A stretch of 64,000 bases of DNA from contig JADFXG010000001.1 in NCBI GenBank assembly GCA_015233895.1, positions 186,001 to 250,000 of the forward strand, given 5' to 3'. A program made the translations under genes and the position numbers. How positions within the stretch are numbered: position 1 is the stretch's first letter; every line of letters starts with the position of its first letter. Under the pieces are notes generated by a model that worked only from the letters and a program-made list of their open reading frames with translations, was not told the DNA's origin and searched no databases. The stretch comes from Nitrospirota bacterium. GTDB taxonomy: Bacteria > Nitrospirota > Thermodesulfovibrionia > Thermodesulfovibrionales > Magnetobacteriaceae. Below are positions 25,641-35,616 of the stretch, in pieces.

Positions 25641-26477
25641 TTGTCAATACTTATCGGTGTTTCAGCCACCAACACGGGCAACAATCTCATATACCTTATA
25701 ACTGCTGCGATTTTAAGTTTTATGGCCATCTCCGGAGCGTTTGGCAGAAAAAATATCTCTAAACTTCAGGCCGTGATTGAGTTTCCTGATGATTTGTATG
25801 CTAACATGGAGTTTCCACTGCGTGTAACGCTGATTAATCAAAAGACATATCTGCCTGCCTCCCTTGTAAGAGTCCGAGTCAGCGGTAACGAAATTCTGTT
25901 TCCATACGTTGCACCAAACGCTAAAGAGCAAAAAACCGTGCAGATGCAGTTTCCTCAAAGAGGCCTTACAACCATAGACTCCATAGAGGTTTCCTCGGTT
26001 TACCCCTTTAACCTGTTTACCAGATACCGTCAGTTAGAAACTAAAACCGATATAATAATATATCCGGAACCACTCAGGTGCAGCATCCCCGTGGTAAGTG
26101 AAAAAACAAGACTTTCCAAAGGTGAGAGTTCCTCAGACAGAGCAGGCTATGACTCAGAGCTAATCTCAGTACGGGATTACGTGGCTGGTGATCCTCTTAA
26201 ATACGTTCACTGGAAAGCAACAGCACGCACAGGCAAACTTAAGACTAAAGAATTGTCCTCGCTGACGTTTCAGCCGATAGTGATTGATTTTGAAAATTTT
26301 CCGTCTGAGTCGGTAGAAACTAAAATTTCCGGTATAACTTACTTAATAGTTGAATTATCTAAAAAGAAAACACCCGTTGGACTTAAAACCAAAGGTAAGT
26401 TTTTTAAGCCGGATACCTCGCCTGCCACAAGACGCACCATACTCAGACACCTTGCCCTGATGCCCAAAACAGACTAA
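25641..26477 (+). CDS. DUF58-domain membrane protein, partner of MoxR; start unclear
   Basis: At least 278 residues. An N-terminal hydrophobic segment with NTGNNLIYLITAAILS, then a beta-rich domain and the DUF58 signature around SVRDYVAGDPLKYVHWK. The only canonical start is TTG 25641, but the codons upstream (25572-25640) encode a basic stretch ending NKAGTIYIV that matches the usual DUF58 N-terminus. The frame is open back to 25554 with no ATG, GTG or TTG. A rare start (for example ATC 25572, 8 bases after an AGGGAG) would give the full protein. Its 3' end overlaps the convergent glycosyltransferase by 4 bases. No transglutaminase or VWA gene follows, unlike most such operons. Confidence 0.85.
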   Translation: MSILIGVSATNTGNNLIYLITAAILSFMAISGAFGRKNISKLQAVIEFPDDLYANMEFPLRVTLINQKTYLPASLVRVRVSGNEILFPYVAPNAKEQKTVQMQFPQRGLTTIDSIEVSSVYPFNLFTRYRQLETKTDIIIYPEPLRCSIPVVSEKTRLSKGESSSDRAGYDSELISVRDYVAGDPLKYVHWKATARTGKLKTKELSSLTFQPIVIDFENFPSESVETKISGITYLIVELSKKKTPVGLKTKGKFFKPDTSPATRRTILRHLALMPKTD

Positions 26478-27169
26478 TGACTTATAGCGTAAAAGTACCA
26501 TTTTAGATATTTAGGAAGCCATTGTATAATCTTAAACCGTGACTGTCCCTTTTCTCTGTCTTTCCATGTGGTTGGAACCTCGGTGATTTTATATCCTGAT
26601 GTGTAAGCCTTTGCTATTATTTCCAGCCCAATCTCAAACCCGCCGTCACTTTGTATTTCAAATGTATCAAGCATCGTACTCCGGTAAAGTTTAAAACTGT
26701 TTGTAGCATCATAGGTTGGAACACCGGCAAGCAGTTTAAGCGTAAGTCCTGCAGTTCGTGACATTGTTTTTTTTATTATGCCGCCACCTATTTGCTTTCC
26801 TCCTTTGCAATACCTGCTGCCGCAGACAAGATCAAACCCGGCATCCATCAAGCTGCACATTTTATCAACATCACCGTAGTCGTCAGACATGTCTGCCATC
26901 GTAACAAGTTTATAATCACCAATGGCAGTTTTTAATCCCCATTTGATTGCCTCACAGGCACCTTTTTGGGGGTTTTTCAAGAGCTCCACCGCTGCCCCGT
27001 TTTCCTTTAACGCTTTTACCACTGGCACCGTGTTATCATCGTCATTGTCATACACAATGTATATGACATGAGGGGTTTTAACCGTATTTTCTATCACCGA
27101 AATTGTAGCAGATATGTTTTCCGCTTCATTAAAAACAGGTATGATTATGGCAAGTTTATTCTTTATCAT
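26474..27169 (-). CDS. Family 2 glycosyltransferase (dolichol-phosphate mannosyltransferase-like)
   Basis: 231 residues. The N-terminal IIIPVFNEAENI motif and the YDNDDDNT and MADMSDD acidic segments are typical of the GT2 fold; the C-terminal KDREKGQSRFKI motif is typical of the DPM1/polyprenyl-phosphate sugar transferase branch. No membrane domain is appended, as in soluble DPM1. It probably makes a polyprenyl-phosphate sugar donor for GT-C enzymes such as the family 39 protein at 29678-31300. It follows the epimerase gene by 23 bases on the same strand. Confidence 0.88.
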   Translation of the reverse strand: MIKNKLAIIIPVFNEAENISATISVIENTVKTPHVIYIVYDNDDDNTVPVVKALKENGAAVELLKNPQKGACEAIKWGLKTAIGDYKLVTMADMSDDYGDVDKMCSLMDAGFDLVCGSRYCKGGKQIGGGIIKKTMSRTAGLTLKLLAGVPTYDATNSFKLYRSTMLDTFEIQSDGGFEIGLEIIAKAYTSGYKITEVPTTWKDREKGQSRFKIIQWLPKYLKWYFYAISH

Positions 27170-27192
27170 TTTGATAATTAATGTAACTTAAA

Positions 27193-28212
27193 CTAAATTC
27201 CACCTATCTTTATCTGCTCGGCTATCCACGGGATTACCTCATCAAGCGATTCACTGAGAGTTGTTGTTGCCTCAAACCCTAAAATCCGCTTTGCCTTTTC
27301 AACATTTGGTACGCGCTTTTGTACATCGTACTGAAACGGTTTATCGGATACGTATCGAAATGGTTTGCCGGTGTTTATCTTATTCCAGATCATTTCAGAC
27401 AATTCGATTACTGTGGTTGACTGAGCGGTGGATATGTTAAAGTCATCGTTAATGGATTTTTCATTTTCTATACACATGCGGATTCCTCTTGCCAGGTCTC
27501 CGGCATAGGTGTAGTGGCGGATTTGATTGCCACTGCCCAGTATGTGAAGCGGGTCTTGTCCCTTTAGTACCTTTTGCACAATGTCCGGGACAACGTGGCT
27601 CATGGCAAGTTTCACGTTACCGGAGAGAATCTCCCTCTCCACTTTTGCTCTCTTCTCTCCAATACCAACGGCGTTAAACGGCCTTATTATCGTATAGGGC
27701 AACCCGTATTGTTCGTGCGCACCCTTAGCGAAGTACTCACAGGCAAGTTTCTGAAACCCGTATGTGGAAAGAGGCGGAGGACATTTTAGCTGTTCTCCCT
27801 CAGGGGTTGGGTATGTGCTGGTGCTTTCAAAAACCATAGAGGATGAAAGAACATTTATCTTTTTCAACTTCTTGTTTTTAAATGCCCAGAGTGCCGCATC
27901 AAACGATGCCGCTGTGATTCTTTCGTTTTCAGCTATAAGGTCGTACGCCAGCTCATGAAACATTGATATGCCGCCAATGATTGCAGCAATTGCCGCCATC
28001 TGGTCACAATCCGATATTAACTCCTTAAGCAAATCCACATTTTTAACATCGCCCTCAACAAACCGGTACGATGGGTTAGTATCATAACTTTTTTCCACTT
28101 TGCCGTATTTAGAGAAGTTGTCAATTCCAACAACCTCATGCCCGCAATTAAGCAGCTCCTCAACCAGATAGCCGCCAACAAATCCGGCTGACCCCGTTAC
28201 CAGTATCTTCAT
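27193..28212 (-). CDS. NAD-dependent sugar-nucleotide epimerase/dehydratase
   Basis: 339 residues. An extended short-chain dehydrogenase: TGSAGFVGGYL nucleotide-binding motif at the N-terminus, and YGFQKLACE with the catalytic Tyr-x-x-x-Lys. Ser residues before the Tyr (SSSMVFE) complete the triad. It acts on an NDP-sugar in the cytosol; whether 4-epimerase or 4,6-dehydratase is not clear. It starts 2 bases after the dehydrogenase stop codon, so the two are co-translated. Confidence 0.88.
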   Translation of the reverse strand: MKILVTGSAGFVGGYLVEELLNCGHEVVGIDNFSKYGKVEKSYDTNPSYRFVEGDVKNVDLLKELISDCDQMAAIAAIIGGISMFHELAYDLIAENERITAASFDAALWAFKNKKLKKINVLSSSMVFESTSTYPTPEGEQLKCPPPLSTYGFQKLACEYFAKGAHEQYGLPYTIIRPFNAVGIGEKRAKVEREILSGNVKLAMSHVVPDIVQKVLKGQDPLHILGSGNQIRHYTYAGDLARGIRMCIENEKSINDDFNISTAQSTTVIELSEMIWNKINTGKPFRYVSDKPFQYDVQKRVPNVEKAKRILGFEATTTLSESLDEVIPWIAEQIKIGGI

Positions 28213-28214
28213 AA

Positions 28215-29411
28215 TTAGAAATATCCCCCTTCACCAAAAAAATTCCATATATCCACCAGCACCTTTGATGTTTTGTCAATTTTGAGCCCCTTGTAGTTGC
28301 TGTGAGGAGCGCCAAGTATCAGAATATCAGATGCCTCAATACATTCATCTAACGATATAAGTCTGTCATCTCTGACATATGGGTCAGTGCAGAGCACCTC
28401 TTTTGCCTCAAACTCAAGGATTTTTTTAAGTTTATAAGAAAGTGACTCCCTCTCATCGTCTATATCCCCTTTAAAGGCCATTCCGATGATTCCCACCCGC
28501 TTTTCCTTAAGATTATACTTGTCTTTCAGGCGGCCAACGATGAAATTAGGCAGTCCCTCGTTAATGAGCATAGCGGCATGGCCAAGGAAAAACTTATTAT
28601 TGCTGAAGGCGGCAAGCTGCATGGTGTCTTTAAAAAGGCACGGGCCTGCAGCAAATCCTGCTTTGGCAAACCCTGCCATCCTTGGGTAATGGTGTACTGC
28701 CGCATTATATACCTTATAGAAATCAACATCGTTTTGGGTAGCCACCTGATAAAACTGGTTTGAAATCGAAAAAAGAATATATCGCCATACGTTTGTAAAG
28801 AGTTTTGTTAATTCTGCTTCAAGAGGATTCAGCCGGATAATGTCTGTGGTGAGGGCGCTAAAAAATCCGCTTGCCTCATTAAATGATTTATCATCAAAGG
28901 CTCCTATTATCTGTGGCAGACTGCTTAGCTCCTCCATGGCTTTACCCTCTGCGATTCTTTCCGGACAGAAGGTCAGTGAGACGTGCTTGCCGTATGACTG
29001 TAAAAAATCCCGAATTCTTTCCGTAGTTCCCGGATACACGGTGCTTCTGAGTATAATGTGATGGGTGTCTGAGATATTATCCATAAGAGATAAAAACAGC
29101 TTTTTGAAAATTGTAAATTGAGGGTTCAAATGCTCATCCACCGGAGTGCCAATTACAATAACGACAAACTTACACAGACGGATATCGGCGTTATTATTTG
29201 AAATGAACAGAGTCTTGTTCAGCACCTCTTTGAGGGCACCCTCAGCACCTGATTCCATAAACGGCACCTTACCGCCAGAGACAGTTTTAATAGCCTCCGG
29301 GTTTATATCTATTAGCAGGACGCGTTTACCAGCTTTTGCCATAGTTATGCCCATAGGCAGCCCAATGTGCCCTAAGCCGCCAACTATGCAGAGATCGTAC
29401 AACACTTCCAC
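28215..29411 (-). CDS. Nucleotide-sugar dehydrogenase (UDP-glucose/UDP-ManNAc dehydrogenase family)
   Basis: 398 residues from GTG 29411. The N-terminal Rossmann motif is VGGLGHIGLPMG. The catalytic Cys lies in AAGPCLFKDT, and the middle and C-terminal domains match the family (SPER-like CPERIAEG; GMAFKGDIDDER). The enzyme would oxidise a UDP-sugar twice to a uronic acid. The GTG start is chosen because AGGAGG lies exactly 7 bases upstream; the frame stays open to 29498 but the added residues are not conserved. First gene of the dehydrogenase-epimerase-GT2 run. Confidence 0.9.
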   Translation of the reverse strand: MEVLYDLCIVGGLGHIGLPMGITMAKAGKRVLLIDINPEAIKTVSGGKVPFMESGAEGALKEVLNKTLFISNNNADIRLCKFVVIVIGTPVDEHLNPQFTIFKKLFLSLMDNISDTHHIILRSTVYPGTTERIRDFLQSYGKHVSLTFCPERIAEGKAMEELSSLPQIIGAFDDKSFNEASGFFSALTTDIIRLNPLEAELTKLFTNVWRYILFSISNQFYQVATQNDVDFYKVYNAAVHHYPRMAGFAKAGFAAGPCLFKDTMQLAAFSNNKFFLGHAAMLINEGLPNFIVGRLKDKYNLKEKRVGIIGMAFKGDIDDERESLSYKLKKILEFEAKEVLCTDPYVRDDRLISLDECIEASDILILGAPHSNYKGLKIDKTSKVLVDIWNFFGEGGYF

Positions 29412-29557
29412 GTCAACGCCTCCTTGTTCAAATAATAATTTATGCTGTATCTCCGGACGTTGCAACTGTGCAACACGTATGCTAACAAAACAACTCAACT
29501 ATGTCAATAAAAATCATATACCAAAATCCGCTGCACCTATAACTTAAACTTGTCTCG

Positions 29558-29680
29558 TAATTCTAATTTTAATTCAGAAGTATAACAAGGCGGCAAGGAG
29601 AAAGCGACGCAGGCGTACTTTTAGTACGTTGAGGAGCTTTTTGACGATGCCAACGAAGTTAGACGATTGAATTAGAATTA
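29558..29680. repeat. Family 2 repeat copy B with flanking inverted repeats
   Basis: The 87-bp core (29575-29661) is the reverse complement of the core at 21464-21550 with three small differences. It is flanked by a perfect 11-base inverted repeat, TAATTCTAATT (29558-29568) and AATTAGAATTA (29670-29680). The right arm supplies the TAA stop codon of the family 39 glycosyltransferase. Confidence 0.8.
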
Positions 29681-31300
29681 GGATAACACGTCAAAAACTA
29701 CAATCAAACTGTCTTCATAAACCGGTTTACCAAACACGTCGGTATAAGTTTTAATCCACGGCGTAACATCTATATACTCTACGGGATATCCTGTCTCTTT
29801 TTGAAGATTTTTATGAAATACTACGTATTTTATTTTTGAGGGTAATGATTTATAAAGGCTTACATGATAAAAATGCCTGAAGGCAATTCCTTTTTTTAGA
29901 ACTGGAAGCTCACCCGATCGTGTCCAAGCATAGAGGCCGCCAACAAACCCTATCATAACATATTGGCCATGTATGAACTGATAGTTAGTATAGTTAGTGT
30001 TACAGCTCCATTCATAGTACCATGGAACTTCTAAGATAGTTATGTTGCCTTTAGGTAGTGTTGCCAACTGATAATAAAACTTTGGAATTTTTTCGGGATG
30101 TAAACTGTACTCAGGGTTTGTATCGCCATAATAAGCCTGAAATTTAGGATGATTTGTCCAGTTATTAGGAAAGTAATAAATGTTTTTTAATGGATAAAAA
30201 AAAACAAACAAAGCAAAAACCGTAAAGGAAACCATATAAGAAAATATCCTGGATTTTGTGATATTTTTGATAAAATCGTAAAAAGCGATAAATCCTGCAG
30301 AAAGTAACAAGATAACAAAAGGTTGCAAAGACAGACAGTATCTGGCAAGTACCATTGGTATCGAAATATTGCTGGAATTGGAAAAAATACTGAAAACTAA
30401 CTGCAAAACAAACAAAATAGACAGATAGAGCAGGAATTTTTTCGGAAATTTTACAATTGACAGTATTCCAGCAATTATTAACGGTAAAGCCAAATAAAGT
30501 ATCCAATAATTATAAACCCCTATGAATAACTTAAATGTTTCATAAACAGTATCAAGCGATACCCTGTCATGCCCTAATTTCCCACTAAGATCACTCATTC
30601 CTACTACTACAGGTAACGATAACAATATGCCCAGAGCTGCTAACACAATAACAAACAATTTAATTATTTCTTTAACAGGGATGTCGTTTTTATATATCAA
30701 TTTATCTCCTACCAAAATACACAATGGTGCAAACAAAACAGGCAAAACCGTAAGGTGAAAATACGGGCCAATAATGGCACAAACAATGTACGTCCATAAC
30801 CATCGTTTGTCCCTGCCGCCGTGCAGCCACTTATAGAAAGCGATAAGACCTAAAAACGAAAAAAACACGACAATAACATAAGGCCTGGCATACCGGCTGT
30901 AGAAGATATGTATAGGAGATATTGCTAAAAAACAGGCAAAAACATTTCCAACCCTGCGGTTTATAAGATTGCGTACAACAAGAGGAAAAATAACAAGCGA
31001 GATAATGCCAAAAAACAACTCAGGAGTGCGCACTACCATTTCAGAAAGAAAAAAGTTTTCAGCCATAAATTTATAATATGCGGCAAGAGGAATGCAGTAG
31101 TCGCAGAATCCAAAATGAGAGAATATATGGTGGTAACTAAACGTAAAAATAGCATGAATTCCATGCCACTCATCATCGGCAATGATTTGCTCAGTTATCA
31201 TGTATAAACGAAGGAAACATCCTGCAACAACAGGAAGTATTAAAACGTATTCTCGTTTTAAGAAAAAAACAATTCCGCTATTGGGTTTATCTATAGACAT
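29678..31300 (-). CDS. GT-C membrane glycosyltransferase (family 39 / ArnT-like)
   Basis: 540 residues with about 11 membrane helices. The first loop holds the acidic ADDEWHG motif (about residues 40-46) and the later RTPELFFGIISL and YSRYARPY motifs match the family 39/ArnT/PMT group. It would use a polyprenyl-phosphate sugar, on the periplasmic face. The stop codon lies in an inverted repeat of the 29558-29680 element, so the element may have trimmed or extended the C-terminus. It is upstream of the sugar-nucleotide genes on the same strand. Confidence 0.85.
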   Translation of the reverse strand: MSIDKPNSGIVFFLKREYVLILPVVAGCFLRLYMITEQIIADDEWHGIHAIFTFSYHHIFSHFGFCDYCIPLAAYYKFMAENFFLSEMVVRTPELFFGIISLVIFPLVVRNLINRRVGNVFACFLAISPIHIFYSRYARPYVIVVFFSFLGLIAFYKWLHGGRDKRWLWTYIVCAIIGPYFHLTVLPVLFAPLCILVGDKLIYKNDIPVKEIIKLFVIVLAALGILLSLPVVVGMSDLSGKLGHDRVSLDTVYETFKLFIGVYNYWILYLALPLIIAGILSIVKFPKKFLLYLSILFVLQLVFSIFSNSSNISIPMVLARYCLSLQPFVILLLSAGFIAFYDFIKNITKSRIFSYMVSFTVFALFVFFYPLKNIYYFPNNWTNHPKFQAYYGDTNPEYSLHPEKIPKFYYQLATLPKGNITILEVPWYYEWSCNTNYTNYQFIHGQYVMIGFVGGLYAWTRSGELPVLKKGIAFRHFYHVSLYKSLPSKIKYVVFHKNLQKETGYPVEYIDVTPWIKTYTDVFGKPVYEDSLIVVFDVLS

Positions 31301-31340
31301 ATTGCGACAATCTTATTAAAAGCCTCCGAAAAAACTATCA

Positions 31341-32873
31341 TTAATGTACAGATCTGTCGAGGGCTCTGTACTGAATAGCCTCCGAGACGTGGTGGGCTTT
31401 TATTTCCGATGAGGCATCAAGGTCGGCAATTGTCCGTGAGAGTTTTATGATTCTTGAGTATGCTCTGGCGGAAAGCGCAAGGCGCTGCATGGCCATATCA
31501 AGAAGCTCTGTGGCAGAGTCGTTAAGGGTGCAGTATTTTTTTATTTGGCGGGTCTTCATTTGAGCGTTAGAAAATATCTTGTCGTGTGCAAACCGCTCTA
31601 ACTGAATTTTTCTGGCCTCTGTTATGCGTTTTCTGATTTGATCTGATTTCTCACCCGAATAGTTAGACGATAAGTCCTTATACGGCACAGCCGGCACCTC
31701 GATGTGTATATCAAATCTGTCCAGAAGGGGGCCGGATATTCTTGCCCTGTACTTATGGATTTGCGGGGGAGAGCACGAACAGGGTTGGCGGGAGTCGCCA
31801 AATCTTCCGCATGGACAAGGATTCATAGAGGCTACAAGCATAAATCGGGCAGGTAGATTAATTGTGGAGGCTACGCGGGAGACGGTTATCTCGCCGTCTT
31901 CCATGGGTTGCCTGAGAGCCTCGATAACGTTTCTTTTAAACTCCGGCAGCTCATCCAAAAACAATACGCCGTGATGAGACAGTGAGACCTCACCGGGACG
32001 GGGAATGTGTCCGCCTCCAATCAGTGCGGCATCAGATATTGTGTGATGAGGGGAGCGAAACGGTCTAGTTGCTACAAGGGGTTGTTTATCTCTCAGAAGG
32101 CCTGCCACACTGTAGATTTGTGTTGCCTCAATTACCTCGGTAACTGTCATGGGGGGGAGGATTGATGGAATTCTGCGTGCCAGCATGGTTTTACCAGAGC
32201 CCGGAGGCCCCATCATTATGATGTTATGGCCGCCTGAGGCCGCTACCTCAAGCGCACGTTTGGCGTGTTCCTGACCCTTTACATCTTGAAAGTCTTCTTC
32301 ATACAAAAATCCGCTATTATCCATTGCCGCCAAATCTACAGTTGGATAACTTGAAAGTTCCTGGCCATTTAAGAAATCAACAACACCGCTAAGACTCTTC
32401 ATTCCATAGACCGACACACCGTCAACAATTGCCGCCTCTGGTGCATTTTCCGCAGGCAGAATTACCCCTTTATAGTTTAACTCCCTTGACTTAATTGAAA
32501 CCGACAGACTCCCCTTTACGGGTTTTATGCTGCCATCAAGCGAAAGCTCTCCGGTCAGGATGTAATCATTTAATTTTTCTGCGGGGATGGCGCCCTCGGC
32601 TGCCATAATACCAATAGCAATAGCAAGATCAAACGAGGCGCCCTCTTTTTTCAGATCGGCGGGAGCAAGGTTAACCGTGATTCTCTTAAGCGGAAACGAA
32701 AATCCGATATTTTTAAGTGCCGCTCTCACCCGCTCCTTACTTTCTTTAACCGCCATATCGGGAAGCCCTACTATCGAAAAGACCGGAAAACCCTTTGACG
32801 CTATGTCTACCTCCACCTCCACAATATAGGCATCTATCCCTATCACCGTACTGCTGATTATCTTTGACAACAT
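31341..32873 (-). CDS. YifB/ComM-family Mg-chelatase-like AAA+ ATPase
   Basis: 510 residues from ATG 32873. An N-terminal ChlI-like domain (VEVDIASKGFPVFSIVGLP), AAA+ core with Walker A GPPGSGKTML, Walker B LFLDELPEF, and the zinc-like NPCPCGRFGDSRQPCSC segment are all present. ComM/YifB proteins act as branch-migration helicases in transformation-related recombination. The frame is open to 32936, but the family normally begins at the MLSKIISSTVIG-like stretch. Confidence 0.92.
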   Translation of the reverse strand: MLSKIISSTVIGIDAYIVEVEVDIASKGFPVFSIVGLPDMAVKESKERVRAALKNIGFSFPLKRITVNLAPADLKKEGASFDLAIAIGIMAAEGAIPAEKLNDYILTGELSLDGSIKPVKGSLSVSIKSRELNYKGVILPAENAPEAAIVDGVSVYGMKSLSGVVDFLNGQELSSYPTVDLAAMDNSGFLYEEDFQDVKGQEHAKRALEVAASGGHNIIMMGPPGSGKTMLARRIPSILPPMTVTEVIEATQIYSVAGLLRDKQPLVATRPFRSPHHTISDAALIGGGHIPRPGEVSLSHHGVLFLDELPEFKRNVIEALRQPMEDGEITVSRVASTINLPARFMLVASMNPCPCGRFGDSRQPCSCSPPQIHKYRARISGPLLDRFDIHIEVPAVPYKDLSSNYSGEKSDQIRKRITEARKIQLERFAHDKIFSNAQMKTRQIKKYCTLNDSATELLDMAMQRLALSARAYSRIIKLSRTIADLDASSEIKAHHVSEAIQYRALDRSVH

Positions 32874-33006
32874 TGTGGCATAATTATATAGATAGTATGG
32901 CATAAATTTCAAGGGGTCTGAGACCCAAGGCAACAAAACATGGCTGTTTTGCTTTACTCTTCTTTATGTTATATTAACCTTTACAGATTCACCTTCTCTT
33001 ACCATA

Positions 33007-33786
33007 TTAAGTGTGTTCTCCCCTTAATCTTTTTTCAGCGATCCTCACATATTGCGGTTCTTTCTCGATTCCAATCCAGTTCCGGCCATATTTTTGAGCT
33101 ACAACAGCAGTTGTTCCACTTCCCAAAAATGGGTCCAAGACAATATCATTCTCATTTGAGCTTGCTAAAATGATCCTTTTTAACATCTCTTCTGGTTTTT
33201 GCGTTGGATGCAAGGCTTTTCCGTCTTCGCCTCTTGCTCGTTCTTTGCCCTGAACCAACGGCATTTCCCATAAATCACGCATTTGCTTCTCTTCCCCATT
33301 TTTTTGTTTTTCCGGATTAATTGCCTTTATTTTTTCATAATTAAAAGTCCACCCGGAGCCTTTAACTGCCCAAACAACAAATTCAGTTGAATGGGTAAAG
33401 ACACGTTTTGTCATATTTGGCATTGCGTTTGTCTTATACCATGTGATGATATTGTTTATCTTAAAATCGAGTTGTTTTAAAACAATTATTAATTCTGCTA
33501 TATTGTGGTAACTACACGCAATATAAATTGACCCCGTTTCTTTCAAGACGCTATGACAGCCAGCAATCCATTTTCTGGTAAACTGCAAATAGTCGGGTGC
33601 TGTCATCTTGTCCCAGTGTTCATTGACCATGTACCAATCTCCTCCGGTTTTATTCCCTTTCCATTTCAAAGCGTTACCGGAAAGGTTATAAGGCGGATCG
33701 GCAAAAATAAGATCAATTGAGTTTTCATCAATTTCATGATTTAAACATTTTATACAATCGTCATTGTAAATTATATTTTTTTTCAT
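33007..33786 (-). CDS. Beta-class adenine-specific DNA methyltransferase of the R-M system
   Basis: 259 residues from ATG 33786. DPPYNLSG motif IV comes first (30-37) and the AdoMet-binding DPFLGSGTT (218-226) last, so it is a beta-class amino-methyltransferase; the DPPY motif points to N6-adenine, though N4-cytosine cannot be excluded. It follows the restriction gene with only 2 bases between, and is last in the three-gene operon. A type IIS nuclease needs each strand of its asymmetric site protected, which explains two different methylases. Confidence 0.9.
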   Translation of the reverse strand: MKKNIIYNDDCIKCLNHEIDENSIDLIFADPPYNLSGNALKWKGNKTGGDWYMVNEHWDKMTAPDYLQFTRKWIAGCHSVLKETGSIYIACSYHNIAELIIVLKQLDFKINNIITWYKTNAMPNMTKRVFTHSTEFVVWAVKGSGWTFNYEKIKAINPEKQKNGEEKQMRDLWEMPLVQGKERARGEDGKALHPTQKPEEMLKRIILASSNENDIVLDPFLGSGTTAVVAQKYGRNWIGIEKEPQYVRIAEKRLRGEHT

Positions 33787-33788
33787 AA

Positions 33789-35606
33789 CTAAAAAGTAAG
33801 GCTTTCCTGCCAGGACGTAATACTCTTTTGTACACTTTTTACCCACTCATTTGAATCTGACAAGACCTCCGACTTTTCTAAAATCTTATCATAGAGACGA
33901 AAAAGGTCATTATGTTTTAAAAGCTTTCCGTGTTTTTTTATCTCAACAAGTATTTTTAAAAGCTCAATGAAATTATTAATTGATAATGGAACAATTTTTT
34001 GTTTACGCCCCTCATATTCATATTTAATTGCAGTCCAAAAAGTATTTATTGTGTCTCTGTGCAGTTTTGGAGCAACGAATAAGCAATAAGTACTTTTATC
34101 AATATGTTTGTTCTCGAAATCTCTTAAATGACGCATTACCGGCTGTCCTTCATTGTACCACTGATTACGTCCTGTAAGCATTGTAACCTCACAAATAGCA
34201 TTGTAGTTTTCATAAAAACATTCAATGTCCGGAATATTTGCAGGGGCAGTAAAAGTTGGCTCATTATCATCGCCCACGGGATAATTCGGTTTGATTTTCA
34301 ATGCATCATTTAGCGCATTAAGTCCAAGCGATAGAAGTTTTTCTAATAAAATTGGCCTATCATCAGCCTTAAAGATATTTTCTAAATCGTTAATGCATAT
34401 TTTTATTTGCTCAATTTCTTGTGTTTTTTGTTGGTTTTGTTTATCTTGTAGTTCCCTTCGGTAGTTTCGTAAATCACTAATAAATCTTTTTAAACCATCC
34501 TCCTCTAAATCCTTATAATTCAAAAACGACTTCGGTGTTATTCCTGTTTCCTTTTCGTACAACCTTATGTCGTCTATTAGCGTTACAGCAATTTCAATAA
34601 GTTTTTCAATAGTTTCCCATGGCAGTTTTGGTTTGGAAATGTTGGAAATATACTCTATATAATCCTTTTTTGAGATAAAAACTTTTGATTGTGCATTATC
34701 AAAATTAAGCAGGTTCTTAATTTCTATTGACCGTCGTGGCTCTAAATCAATATAAACACCACCTCCTCGGATGTAAATATAACGTGTCAAACGAAAATAT
34801 CTAATTGCATTATCTCCATAATCTTTTAGGTTTTTTAAGAGTTTTTGAATTTTTATAGTATCTGTTGTCTGTAAAAATTCTTCTGCAAAAACATCTCTAT
34901 ATTTACTAAAAATAGTTTTTTGTTCCTGCCTTGTTTTACCTTTTAGTTTTTTTCTCAACGAAATAATTTTTTCGGAATACGAGTCTATGTCTTTATAATT
35001 AACAAGCGTTGGACAAAATAAAGAAAATTCCTCCTTACTAATTCCCTTTTCTTTTTCTGCTAAAATCCCTGATTTGTTATTTACTTTTTGAATAAGGTGA
35101 AGGATACCGATAAACGGTTTTATGTCGTATCCGTCTTTAAGGTTATAATCATCGCTATCAGGATTTGGTATTTGCCACTTTATAAAACTTCTAAAAAAAA
35201 TCTCTCCAAGATCAAAGTCATCATTTAAAAATAGTTTGCCTAAACTTGTAATAAAAATTTTTTTATCTTTTAGTACAACAAATCCAAATTTCTTAAGCGG
35301 GTTTATAGACTGCCTGCCTCTCATTGCAGGATCTTCATAGTTTTTAGCAATAAAAATCTTTTCAGCCTCTTCAAAAGAAATTTTTCTGGTTGGATCATCA
35401 ATCAAATCAATTTGTACTTGCGATAATCCATTATAAAATTGATTATTTCCAAAGCCGTATATTCTTTCTTTAATCAAAAGAATCTGGTATTTTCTTTGGT
35501 TTTCTAAATCCCATTTGCAATTTCCAAGTTGATTTAAAACGATCAAGAAATCTCTTAAGCGCTCAGGATTTCTCAGAGTTGTTGTTATTGACCATGTTTT
35601 TTTCAT
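33789..35606 (-). CDS. AlwI/PleI-family type II restriction endonuclease
   Basis: 605 residues. The N-terminal STTLRNPERLRDFL-like start (TTTLRNPERL), ILLIKERIYGFG and the NGLSQVQIDLIDDP region match the AlwI family, which includes the type IIS enzymes AlwI (GGATC) and PleI/MlyI and the nicking relative BstNBI (GAGTC). The candidate catalytic region is near PDIE (about 459-462) and ICEVT (about 472-476), fitting a PD-(D/E)xK variant. Cleavage would be a few bases outside an asymmetric 5-base site. It is placed between two methylases with 10- and 2-base gaps. Site and whether it cuts one or both strands cannot be read from sequence. Confidence 0.8.
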   Translation of the reverse strand: MKKTWSITTTLRNPERLRDFLIVLNQLGNCKWDLENQRKYQILLIKERIYGFGNNQFYNGLSQVQIDLIDDPTRKISFEEAEKIFIAKNYEDPAMRGRQSINPLKKFGFVVLKDKKIFITSLGKLFLNDDFDLGEIFFRSFIKWQIPNPDSDDYNLKDGYDIKPFIGILHLIQKVNNKSGILAEKEKGISKEEFSLFCPTLVNYKDIDSYSEKIISLRKKLKGKTRQEQKTIFSKYRDVFAEEFLQTTDTIKIQKLLKNLKDYGDNAIRYFRLTRYIYIRGGGVYIDLEPRRSIEIKNLLNFDNAQSKVFISKKDYIEYISNISKPKLPWETIEKLIEIAVTLIDDIRLYEKETGITPKSFLNYKDLEEDGLKRFISDLRNYRRELQDKQNQQKTQEIEQIKICINDLENIFKADDRPILLEKLLSLGLNALNDALKIKPNYPVGDDNEPTFTAPANIPDIECFYENYNAICEVTMLTGRNQWYNEGQPVMRHLRDFENKHIDKSTYCLFVAPKLHRDTINTFWTAIKYEYEGRKQKIVPLSINNFIELLKILVEIKKHGKLLKHNDLFRLYDKILEKSEVLSDSNEWVKSVQKSITSWQESLTF

Positions 35607-35616
35607 ATTAATATTA

